A stretch of DNA of 64,000 nucleotides from Nannocystis punicea (GTDB lineage: Bacteria; Myxococcota_A; Polyangia; Nannocystales; Nannocystaceae). The stretch is from contig NZ_CP114040.1 in assembly GCF_026965555.1 (NCBI RefSeq), positions 6,262,001 through 6,326,000 on the forward strand, written 5' to 3'. The notes under the pieces are model-generated. The model searched no databases and was not told the origin of the DNA. It saw nothing but the letters and a program-made list of their open reading frames with translations. Position 1 is the first letter of the stretch. Every line of letters begins with the position of its first letter. Shown here piece by piece: positions 25,990-35,903 of this stretch. Made by a program: the position numbers and the translations under genes.

Positions 25990-27891
25990 TCACTGCGGGT
26001 TGATCACCTTGAGCCGCGTCCCGCCCGGGTACGCGTACGAGGTGACCGGCGTGTAGCCGATGTTGAGGATGCCGAACGGCTGCGCGCTCTCGGCCAGGTG
26101 CGGGCCCTCGGAGATCTTCCAGTCGGCGACCTCGTAGCCGCCGACGACGGTGTAGCCGCTCACGACCGCCCCGTCGATCAGCACGTCCGGGGCACCCTGC
26201 ACGCGGATGATCTGCGCGTAGTGCTGCGCGTAGTTGGTGCCGGTCGCGAACGCGTAGCGGTCGAGGTACTGCTCGACCGGGATCATCTGGTACATCGCCG
26301 GGTCGCCGGTGCCGGCGCCGCCGTTCTGGCCCTCGAGGTATTGCACCGGCAAGAACGGCTTGTTGCCCTCGAAGATGAAGCTGGTCCCGTTCGGCACCAC
26401 GAGCTCCTGCCACTGGCCCTTGTTGAGGTTCATCGGCGTGCCCGGCTGCGCCGGCACCGTCGTCACCACCGTGCCGTCCTCGCCGCCGTAGACGCGCCAG
26501 TAGTGCTTCTCGTTGCCGCGCTTCGGCGACGCCGCGCCGACGTAGGTCATGCCCCAGTACTCGAGCGGCAGCATCTGCTCCTCGACGTGGTCGCAGTACA
26601 AAGTGTTGATGTTGGGCACGTTGACGCACTCGTTGGCGCCGATCACCGAGATCGGCTTGTCGGCGGTGACGATCGTCCCCGACAGGTCTCCGGGCGGATT
26701 GGGCGCGACCACCTGCAGCGTGTCGTAGCGGTTCAGCACCACCTGCCCGGTCTGCCCGGCCGTCACCGCCGGCACGCCGCCGCCGCCGAGGGTGTTGACC
26801 GGCGGCGTCCACGACACCGTGGTGTTGTCCGCCGCCGCGATCACGTTGAAGTAGCTCGGCGAGTTCGCCTGGCTCTGCTTGTACGAGGCGACGATGTAGT
26901 TCGCCTGCAGCGCGTGCTCGGGGAACATCATCGAGGCGTCATTGGTCGCCTGCGAGCCGATCGGCGAGTGCTGGTAGGCGACCACCGGGACGTTGCTGTC
27001 GATGCGGTACGCCCCGCCCTTGCGCAGCGTCGACACCTTGTCGATCGGCGGGTTGGTCAGCGTGAACGTGTAGGTCTGGCCCGGCGCGATCATCACCGGC
27101 GCGCCCTGCGGCTGCTCGACGTTCTGACCGGTGGGCGCCAGGTACAGCTGCACCGTCGCGGTCTTGGTCTTGTGGGTGTTGCCGACCACCAGCGAGTCGC
27201 TCTGATCGCCGTAGTAGTTGTCCATGCGGTTGGCGAAGAACGAGCAGCCGACGGTGCTCGGCGTCTGCAAGACCAGGTCGCACAGCGCGTAGCAGTCGCC
27301 GAGCGAACAGCCCTCGAACTCGCCGCAGTCGACCGGCGGGTCGTAGGCGCTGCCGTCGCCGTTGCACTGCTTGAAGCTGTCGTCGTCCTCGCAGGTCTTG
27401 GTGCCCGGCTTGCAGAAGCTGGCCGCACACGCGCCGCCGTTGCAGGTCGTGCCGGGCGGGCACGCCTCGGGCGCGAAGGTCATGCAGTCGTCCTGACAGA
27501 CGAGGATGTCCTTGCCCTCGCACTCCGCGGTCTCGCCCGGGGTGCAGTCACACGGCAGGGTGGTCTCGCCGGGGCCGTCGGTGGTGGTCGTCGTCGAGGT
27601 CGACGACGTCACCGGCGCGCCCGTCGACGAGCTCGTCTCCTCGTCGGTGGTCGCGTCCGTGCCCGTACCGGTCGTCGACGTCGACCCCGACGCCGACGCC
27701 CCGCTGGTGGTCGGCGCCGCGGTCGAGCCGGTCGTGTCGGCGCCCGACGAAGTCGGGCCCGTCAGGCTGCTCGCGGTGCTCTGTCCCGACACCCCCGAGG
27801 CCTCCGAGACGCTCACGGTCGACGCGTCGTTTCCGCACGCACAGAGGATGGAGACCGCGACCAGGGGAGCCAGGGAGCCGAGCTTCGACAT
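25990..27891 (-). CDS. Lipoprotein with IgGFc-binding protein-type domain
   Basis: 633 aa from MSKLGSLAPLVAVSILCAC, a signal peptide with a lipobox Cys. A Ser/Thr/Gly linker of about 85 residues follows, then a Cys-rich segment (LPCDCTPGETAECEGKD, ACPPGTTCNGG, GTKTCEDD). The remaining 430 residues look like the IgGFc_binding family (NRMDNYYGDQSDSLVVGN, VVAYQHSPIG, NDASMMFPEHAL, PISVIGANECV, YWGMTYVGA). In animals the domain occurs in mucus-associated proteins; in bacteria it is found on secreted adhesin-like proteins. No catalytic residues are evident. A surface binding role is inference. Confidence 0.78.
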   Translation of the reverse strand: MSKLGSLAPLVAVSILCACGNDASTVSVSEASGVSGQSTASSLTGPTSSGADTTGSTAAPTTSGASASGSTSTTGTGTDATTDEETSSSTGAPVTSSTSTTTTTDGPGETTLPCDCTPGETAECEGKDILVCQDDCMTFAPEACPPGTTCNGGACAASFCKPGTKTCEDDDSFKQCNGDGSAYDPPVDCGEFEGCSLGDCYALCDLVLQTPSTVGCSFFANRMDNYYGDQSDSLVVGNTHKTKTATVQLYLAPTGQNVEQPQGAPVMIAPGQTYTFTLTNPPIDKVSTLRKGGAYRIDSNVPVVAYQHSPIGSQATNDASMMFPEHALQANYIVASYKQSQANSPSYFNVIAAADNTTVSWTPPVNTLGGGGVPAVTAGQTGQVVLNRYDTLQVVAPNPPGDLSGTIVTADKPISVIGANECVNVPNINTLYCDHVEEQMLPLEYWGMTYVGAASPKRGNEKHYWRVYGGEDGTVVTTVPAQPGTPMNLNKGQWQELVVPNGTSFIFEGNKPFLPVQYLEGQNGGAGTGDPAMYQMIPVEQYLDRYAFATGTNYAQHYAQIIRVQGAPDVLIDGAVVSGYTVVGGYEVADWKISEGPHLAESAQPFGILNIGYTPVTSYAYPGGTRLKVINPQ

Positions 27892-28252
27892 GCGGCCAGA
27901 GTCGCCGAAGACCCGTGGCTCGCGCAACCGACCCTGCGACCGGTAATTTCGTGGTGGCCGCGGCCGGCCGCTCGGCCATCAGCGAATGATGATCGCGTGT
28001 TCCCCTGCGTGACGCGGAGCTCCGCGAGCGTTCTCGATCCTCGCGCGGCAGGTGGCGATCGCGCCGAGCAGCACGTCCAGCGCGCTCGGCGGTGGCGCGC
28101 GACGAGGCCATCCACGGACCGATGCGGGCGGCCAGCGTCGCTCGCGCATGGGCCCGGCTCCGATCCGTATCAACGACGTTACTCGGTCCTCAGGCCGCAG
28201 ACGTGTTCGTGAATGCTTGCACAGGCAAGCGACGACACCATCTTCGCGAGCC

Positions 28253-28822
28253 GTGTCCGACACGTCCAAACCAGAGTGGTCCGAGCCCGCGGCGATGGCG
28301 ATCCCGGAGGGCGGCTTCTTCCCCGACGAGGTCGAGTACGGCCGCTATGGGCCCATCTTCCCCAAGACGCCCGCGTGCTACGGCTTCACGATCGTCGCCA
28401 AGATCATCCCGGGGCGCGAGGAGGTGTTCCGCGAGCACGGGCGCACCATCGAGAAGGCGGTGAAGGACCAGCCGGACATCCTCGCGCCGCTCGAGCTGCA
28501 CTACCTGCGGTGGGTGCTGTTCGAGATCAAGGGCGAGACCTACTTCATGTATCAGGGCATCTTCGACACCGACTTCGACAAGTACACCGAGGACGCAGTC
28601 GCCCTGTTCTCGCAGTCCGGGATCAGCACCGTGTTCGAGAACCTGGAGGGTTTTCCGGCCGACTGGAAGACCAACCCGCCGGCCTTCATCGAATTCGTGC
28701 GAGCGCACCATTGCCCGAGCTTCCTCGAGTACGGCGAATATCCGTACGTCAGCGCCGACGAGATCAAGAAGTCGCTGCGCGTGAAGTACTTGGTGTCGCA
28801 GATCCTCGACCAGATGCAGTGA
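28253..28822 (+). CDS. DyP-cluster protein 1, ferredoxin-like fold suspected
   Basis: About 189 aa from GTG 28253; ATG 28295 (MAIPEGGFFPDEVEYGRYG) is an alternative, and neither has a good ribosome site. The middle (YGFTIVAKIIPGREEVFREHG, LHYLRWVLFEIKGETYFMYQG) has the alternating strand-helix pattern of dimeric ferredoxin-like proteins, the same basic fold used twice in DyP peroxidases. It ends 13 bp before the DyP gene, so the two should be on one transcript. I do not know a named family. It may be a partner or degenerate relative of the peroxidase; that is inference. Confidence 0.65.
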   Translation: MSDTSKPEWSEPAAMAIPEGGFFPDEVEYGRYGPIFPKTPACYGFTIVAKIIPGREEVFREHGRTIEKAVKDQPDILAPLELHYLRWVLFEIKGETYFMYQGIFDTDFDKYTEDAVALFSQSGISTVFENLEGFPADWKTNPPAFIEFVRAHHCPSFLEYGEYPYVSADEIKKSLRVKYLVSQILDQMQ

Positions 28823-28835
28823 CCCCCGGGGCCCC

Positions 28836-30149
28836 ATGCTCGACCTCGACGACATTCAGTACCTCCTCCTGAACCGCGCCCCGGCGCGCGCCGGCCGGTA
28901 CGAGTTCCTCTCGTTCCACAGCGCGGCGGCCGGGCGGGCGTGGCTGTCCGCGATGGTCGAGCAGGTGCATTCGGTCCAGACGATGCGCGCGTCGATCGCC
29001 GACGAGAAGCGGTGGGTGACGCTCGCGTTCACGTGGAACGGGCTGCGCGCCCTCGGCGTCGACGAGGCCGCTCTGGCCACCTTCCCGGAGGAGTTCCGCC
29101 AGGGCATGGCGGCGCGCGCGGAGATCCTCGGCGACACCGGCGCGAATCACCCGGACCACTGGGTGGGCGGCATGGCCGACCCGGACCTCCACGCAATCGT
29201 CCTCCTCTTCACCCGCGACCTCGAGGAGCAAGCGCGCTGCCAAAAAGAGCTCGCCGACCTGCTGGCGGACGCTCCGGGTACGGAGGTGCTCTCGACGCTC
29301 GACGTCGCGGCCGTCCCGCCACTGGACTACGCCCACGATCACTTCGGCTACCGCGACCAGCTCACGAACCTCGCCATCGAGGGCTCCGGCGACGAGCCGC
29401 TGCCCGGCTCCGGCGGTCTGCTGAAGCCGGGCGAGTTCATCCTCGGCTATCCCGACGAGCTCGGACCGCCGACGGCCGAGCCGCAGCCGGAGGTGCTCTC
29501 GCGCAACGGCAGCTTCATGGCGTATCGCCGGCTGCAGGAGCACGTGGGGAAGTTCCGCGACTTCCTCGCGCAGCACGGCGAGACCCCCGCGGAGCAGGAG
29601 CTCCTGGCGGCGAAGCTGATGGGGCGCTGGCGCAGCGGCGCCCCGCTCGTGCTCGCGCCCGACAGGGACGACCCGGCGCTCGCCGCCGACCCGCAGCGGA
29701 ACAACGACTTCAATTACAAGCAGGATGACCCGTACGGCTACGCCGTCCCGCTCGGCGCGCACATCCGCCGCGTGAACCCGCGGGACACCGCGGCCAGCAT
29801 CAACCGGCACCGCATGATCCGCCGCGGCGCCACCTACGGCCCCCACCTGCCGGACGATGCGCCGGAGGACGGCCAGGAGCGCGGCATCGCGGCCTTCGTG
29901 CTGTGCGCCAGCCTGATCCGCCAGTTCGAGTTCGCCCAGAACGTGTGGATCAACGACAAGAACTTCCACGAGCTCGGCAACGAGCGCGATCCGATCATCG
30001 GCACCCAGGACGGCACGCTCGAGTTCAAGATCCCGACGCGACCGATCCGGCGCCGGATCACCGGTCTGCCCGCATTCACCACAGTACGCGGCGGCGCCTA
30101 CTTCTTCATCCCCGGGCTCAAGGCGCTGCGCTGGCTCGCCGCCGGCTGA
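28836..30149 (+). CDS. DyP-type heme peroxidase family protein
   Basis: 437 aa. The family signature region is FGYRDQLTN, where the catalytic Asp of GxxDG is kept (Asp 174) but the final Gly is Gln. The likely proximal heme ligand is His 325 in NRHRMIRRG, followed by the expected FVLCASLIRQFEFAQNVW and TVRGGAYFFIPGLKAL blocks. DyP enzymes use H2O2 to oxidise dyes, lignin-like compounds or porphyrins. There is no Tat or Sec signal, so it is cytoplasmic or carried by a partner. It sits between two unknown genes in the same direction (13 bp and 45 bp gaps). Confidence 0.85.
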   Translation: MLDLDDIQYLLLNRAPARAGRYEFLSFHSAAAGRAWLSAMVEQVHSVQTMRASIADEKRWVTLAFTWNGLRALGVDEAALATFPEEFRQGMAARAEILGDTGANHPDHWVGGMADPDLHAIVLLFTRDLEEQARCQKELADLLADAPGTEVLSTLDVAAVPPLDYAHDHFGYRDQLTNLAIEGSGDEPLPGSGGLLKPGEFILGYPDELGPPTAEPQPEVLSRNGSFMAYRRLQEHVGKFRDFLAQHGETPAEQELLAAKLMGRWRSGAPLVLAPDRDDPALAADPQRNNDFNYKQDDPYGYAVPLGAHIRRVNPRDTAASINRHRMIRRGATYGPHLPDDAPEDGQERGIAAFVLCASLIRQFEFAQNVWINDKNFHELGNERDPIIGTQDGTLEFKIPTRPIRRRITGLPAFTTVRGGAYFFIPGLKALRWLAAG

Positions 30150-30194
30150 GCGCACGCGCACGATCCTGTCCGAACGCTGCCCCGATTGATTGTC

Positions 30195-31223
30195 ATGACC
30201 CCGAAGAACCCCATCTCACCGCCGGCGAGGACCTACAATCAGTCGCACGTCCCGCGCAAGTACACGCCGGGCAAGCGGCGCATCAGCATCTACTGGGCGT
30301 GGAGCTACCCGTGGGAGGCCCAGCGCGACCTCACCACGCTGGACAACCGCCTCTCGACCATCACCGAGGTGCGCAGGGTGCTGTGGCCGGCCTACGAGAC
30401 GCCGGAGTTCAGCCCGGCGCAGTTTCTGCAAGGGATCGACGGCACCCTGGAGCTGTTCCACCGCTCCGCGCTGAGCTTTCAGGCGGTCGCGGGCGAGACC
30501 ACCGGTCACCCCGTGGCGGTGTTCCAGCGCGTCGATCAGGCCGGCTTCACGCTGCCGATCGACGAGCGGATCCTCGCCGACACCGACACGCTGCTGGTGT
30601 TCGGCCTCGATCACCTGCTCTCCGACCAGGCGGCCGCGCCGGAGGAGATCGAGGCCATCCGACGCTGGCTGGAGCGGCAGGACACCTGCCTCGTGATCGC
30701 CCCGCACCACGACGTGGGCGCCACGCCGGATTACGCGCAGCGCCAGGAAGAATACGAGCACCACGGTGACCCACTCGTGCCGCGACAGCAGCGCTTCGGC
30801 GGCTATACCCGGTCGCTGCTCAAGGCGCTGGACATCCCCGTGATCAATCAATGGGGCCTGCACCCCGCCTTCGTCCCGGGCACCCCGGACATCGCCCCCC
30901 TGACCGCCTTCCACGATCTGGACGAGAAGGGGCTGCTCGCGGACGTGCCGACGCTCAGCTTCCACCCGCACCTCCCGCACTACGCGCTGATCGGCGACGA
31001 CACGAAGTCGGTGCGGGTGCTCGCGCGCCAGCCCATCGATCTCCAGCGCCCGCACCCCTTCACCGCGGCGGGCCACACCGAGTTCAACTGCCTGCTCTGG
31101 CTCCCGCCCGCGGGGCAGCGCGCCGGCGACATCCTCATGGTCGATTCGACGCACTTCACGACGCTGTTCGGCGGCACGGACAGCTTGCGGCGCTTCTGGC
31201 GGAACCTCGCCCTGATGAAGTGA
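30195..31223 (+). CDS. DyP-cluster protein 3, unknown
   Basis: 342 aa from ATG 30195 (a TTG at 30186 is less likely). It is a soluble protein without a signal peptide. Segments such as TDTLLVFGLDHLLSD and RQDTCLVIAPHHDVGATPDY, and the later NQWGLHPAFVP, GHTEFNCLLWLPP and GDILMVDSTHFTTLFGG, suggest an alpha/beta fold, possibly of the glutamine-amidotransferase-like type. I cannot find a catalytic triad I would defend. The 45-bp gap after the peroxidase gene and a terminator-like hairpin after its stop argue that it closes the cluster. Confidence 0.6.
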   Translation: MTPKNPISPPARTYNQSHVPRKYTPGKRRISIYWAWSYPWEAQRDLTTLDNRLSTITEVRRVLWPAYETPEFSPAQFLQGIDGTLELFHRSALSFQAVAGETTGHPVAVFQRVDQAGFTLPIDERILADTDTLLVFGLDHLLSDQAAAPEEIEAIRRWLERQDTCLVIAPHHDVGATPDYAQRQEEYEHHGDPLVPRQQRFGGYTRSLLKALDIPVINQWGLHPAFVPGTPDIAPLTAFHDLDEKGLLADVPTLSFHPHLPHYALIGDDTKSVRVLARQPIDLQRPHPFTAAGHTEFNCLLWLPPAGQRAGDILMVDSTHFTTLFGGTDSLRRFWRNLALMK

Positions 31224-31270
31224 CGCCGCGAGCCCGGGGCTCGGTCCTCGTGAAGCCGGGTGAACCTCTG

Positions 31271-31312
31271 CGCGGCCGGTCAGGCGCGGACGCCCACGAC
31301 CTGCCGGCCGCG
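31271..31312. terminator. Hairpin between convergent genes
   Basis: CGCGGCCGG-T-CAGG pairs with CCTGCCGGCCGCG around a loop of about 15 nt (13 bp with one bulge). It lies between the stops of the DyP cluster and the lipoprotein at 31321, so it can act in both directions. There is no T-run on either side. Confidence 0.6.
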
Positions 31313-31320
31313 GACGACGC

Positions 31321-32514
31321 TCACTGCGGCGCCGTCGGGGCGCAGGTGGAGACACCGGCGCCGACGATGCTGATCGGCGCGTCGGCGACGACGACCGTGA
31401 TGTCCTGCTGGCCGTTCATGTCGCTGTCGTCGTAGTCGATGTGGGTGACCTCGCTGCCGGGGCCGTTCTGGCTGTTGGTGAAGAAGTAGAAGTCGCCGCC
31501 GAAGAACGCGAAGGCCCAGGCGCTGCCGAGCTCGACGCCGGGCAGCGGGGTCACTGCCAGCTTCTGGCCGGTCGCCTTGTCGATCTCGACCAGCTTGGCC
31601 GGGTTGGCGCCGGCGAACAGGAACGCCCGGCCGTCGCCGGTGCCGGTGACCTCGGCGGTGCCGTAGTCGGACTTGCCGATCTGCTGGACGTTGAGCGACA
31701 CGGGATCGATGGCGAAGAAGTCGGAGACGGCGTTGCCCTCCGGCACGAAGTTGGCGCGGTTGCCGTAGATCCGGTCACACGCGTCCGACTGGCTGTTCGA
31801 GACGAACGCCATGCCGAAGTTGGTGATCCCCTGCTGGCCGACGACGTAGCCGGGGTCGGTGCAATTGGCGACGTTGGTGACGTCGATGGTGCGCAGCTGG
31901 CCGCCGCTGTACTGGACCCACGCGTAGCCGAGCCGATCGACCGCCATGGAGAAGGTGTTCGGCGGCAGGTCGCAGCTCAGCGGACCCAGCTTTTGGAAGC
32001 TGTTGTCCATCGGGAAGAACTTCCACAGCTCGGCGGTGAGCGAGAGGACGAACACGCCGTCGTCGAGCGGGACCTCGAGGTCGGGGCACGGACACAGCTC
32101 CTCGACGCCGGTCGTCGACTCCTCGCCGGTGCTGGTCGAGTCGGGCCCGGTGGTGGTCGTCGTGTCGGGGCCCGTGGTGGTCGTCGTGTCGGGCCCGGTG
32201 GTCGTGGTATCGGGACCGGTGCTCGTGGTGCTGGTGACGGGCATGGTGGTGCTCGTCATGTCGACGGTGGTCTCGGAGGTCGACGTGGGCGAGGTCGTCG
32301 AGGTGGTGTCGGCGGTGCTGCCGCTCGCGGTCATGCCGTCGGAGCCGCCGGTCGGGAAGTCGCCGGTCGAGCTGGACGTGACGGGGCCGCCGGTGGTCGG
32401 ACTCTGGGTCGTCGAGCCCGTCGAGTCGCTGTCGGTCACAGTCGACGAAGTGGTGCCAGTGGAGCCGCAGGCGAGGATCGTCGCGGAGAGGAGAGACAAG
32501 CCGTACGCGCGCAT
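31321..32514 (-). CDS. Lipoprotein with TGPDTTTT repeats and propeller-like domain
   Basis: 397 aa. Signal peptide MRAYGLSLLSATILAC with lipobox. The linker of about 120 residues is almost only Ser, Thr, Gly, Asp and Pro and contains near-perfect tandem units TGPDTTTT (encoded at about 32140-32220). The mature domain (DGVFVLSLTAELWKFFPMD, LGYAWVQYSGGQLRTIDV, FAIDPVSLNVQQIG) has repeated short beta units naming values, typical of a propeller or NHL/YncE-like fold. A few Cys are present. No enzyme motif is visible. The role is unknown; it is probably surface-exposed. Confidence 0.72.
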   Translation of the reverse strand: MRAYGLSLLSATILACGSTGTTSSTVTDSDSTGSTTQSPTTGGPVTSSSTGDFPTGGSDGMTASGSTADTTSTTSPTSTSETTVDMTSTTMPVTSTTSTGPDTTTTGPDTTTTTGPDTTTTTGPDSTSTGEESTTGVEELCPCPDLEVPLDDGVFVLSLTAELWKFFPMDNSFQKLGPLSCDLPPNTFSMAVDRLGYAWVQYSGGQLRTIDVTNVANCTDPGYVVGQQGITNFGMAFVSNSQSDACDRIYGNRANFVPEGNAVSDFFAIDPVSLNVQQIGKSDYGTAEVTGTGDGRAFLFAGANPAKLVEIDKATGQKLAVTPLPGVELGSAWAFAFFGGDFYFFTNSQNGPGSEVTHIDYDDSDMNGQQDITVVVADAPISIVGAGVSTCAPTAPQ

Positions 32515-32796
32515 GATGGCAGCCTATCGCGTCCGTGGCGTCGATGTGCAGCTCAGGAGAAGCCGCAGCGGGTGCTGGAGGCACCGGCGTCCGCGGACGG
32601 CGGCGGGCTCGAAGCATGACGAAGCTCACTGCTCCTCGGCGGCCGCGCGCTGCTCGCCTGACCCCGAGTCGCCCACCGCCCAGCGTCCGCACATGCGCCC
32701 GCGGAATCATCACACCGCTCCACCGCCGCAGGGCCACGTCGAGCTCGACCCGAGCGGCCGCCCTCGGCCCGAGGCCGGTCGTGGTAGCGTGGTCGC

Positions 32797-33408
32797 ATGT
32801 CTCCGCGCGCCTCCTGGCTCGCTGTCTCGGCGCTGTTCGCCTTCGCCTGCTCCGACGACGCCGTCGACGTCGACGCGCTGCTCGAGCAGCACGGCTTCGC
32901 TTGCGTCAGGTTCTGGGCCGTCGACGCGTTCGCCGGCACCGCGACGATCGAGGCGACGATCACCTACGAACAATGCCTCGCCGACTTCTACGCGGAGGTG
33001 CGACCCGACCTCCGCGTCGACCAGCCGACCGGCGCTGCGTTGTTCGAGGCTGCGCGCGCCCGGCTGTGCGATGGCGGCTGGCCCTGGTCGACTGTCCCCT
33101 GCGAGGTCGCGGCGGACGCCTTCACGCAACGATTCCCCGAGGATGGCAGCGCCTCGCTGACGATCCGCTACGACCTCGTCGGTACGCCCGACCTGTACAG
33201 CCAGACGCTCGTCTGGGGTCCGGCGCCGCTCGAGCCGCTCGCCGGCTGCGTGCCGCAGGTCTCGAACTGGCGGCTCCCCGACAGCATCATGGGGTACGAC
33301 GCCCAGGGCGCGCCGCTGTGGCGCATGCACGCGTTCCACCAGCCGCAGACCACGGTCGCGGAGAGCCCGAAAATCTGCATGGAGGCGATGATCTCGGCCG
33401 TGCAATGA
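32797..33408 (+). CDS. Small lipoprotein, unknown
   Basis: 203 aa. MSPRASWLAVSALFAFAC gives a signal peptide and lipobox. The mature protein has no Ser/Thr linker, unlike its neighbours, and has scattered Cys (HGFACVRFW, YEQCLADFY, ARLCDGG, TVPCEV) that could form disulfides. No family is recognised. It is divergent from the lipoprotein that starts at 32514, with about 280 bp between them for both promoters. Confidence 0.65.
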   Translation: MSPRASWLAVSALFAFACSDDAVDVDALLEQHGFACVRFWAVDAFAGTATIEATITYEQCLADFYAEVRPDLRVDQPTGAALFEAARARLCDGGWPWSTVPCEVAADAFTQRFPEDGSASLTIRYDLVGTPDLYSQTLVWGPAPLEPLAGCVPQVSNWRLPDSIMGYDAQGAPLWRMHAFHQPQTTVAESPKICMEAMISAVQ

Positions 33409-33748
33409 GTCCTTCGGCGAATGCTCGGTCGTGACGGCGATCCCCGGGACCTGCTCCGTCCTATGAGCATAGGCGAGGATCCGGCGCCCCACCGGCCTCG
33501 AGCGTGCGGCCGGCAGCCTCGACGATTGGCTCCGCTTCTGCTCCGGCAGGAGGTCACGGCGCGCGGCGCGTCCGTGGTCGCGTGAGGCAGCCTCGGCTGC
33601 AGGTAGGAACGGTCCTGCGCGATCCTGCGCGGTCCATGTGATCGCCGTCGACGGCTCTCGTGTCGCACCTGGCGCCTGCTTGTCGCATCGCTGGCCGGCG
33701 CTAGCCTGGCAATCAGTGCAGTCTGCTCTCCGCCACCCTGCGCCGTGA
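33409..33748. other. Intergenic, about 340 bp
   Basis: The only structure I see is a short perfect palindrome CCTATGAGCATAGG at 33460-33473. No gene is visible. Confidence 0.45.
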
Positions 33749-35566
<1,818 letters not shown>

Positions 35567-35903
35567 ATCGCCGATCGCGGCGCCGGACGTCGATTCGCGG
35601 CGCGGCCGCGCCGCCGCGCTCGTGGCCAATGGCCCCTCCCCCGGGCGGTCGACCGGCCGGCGGGCGACGTCATTCGCACCACAGTCTGCTGGACGCCTCG
35701 CGGGACGAATCACATGCTTGGTGGCCATGCCGAAGATACTGGTACGATGGGCTCGCGCCGCGGAAGTGCGCCTCGTCGTGCCCGGGTCTCTGCATGGCCG
35801 GGCCGCGGGTCGCCCCGGTCGATGTCGATTGCGAATACGCGGGCGGGCCCCTCGCCGGGCCTGACCGCATTCTCGTCTGTTCACAGAGAGTAGGAGGCTC
35901 AAG
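35567..35903. other. Intergenic, about 340 bp
   Basis: This is the upstream region of the beta-propeller lipoprotein. It ends with a strong ribosome site (GTAGGAGG) before 35904. No gene is supported here. Confidence 0.5.

Noticed and set aside
33460..33473. Short palindrome CCTATGAGCATAGG as an operator
   Set aside because: It is a single copy, far from both neighbouring starts, and short palindromes are expected by chance.
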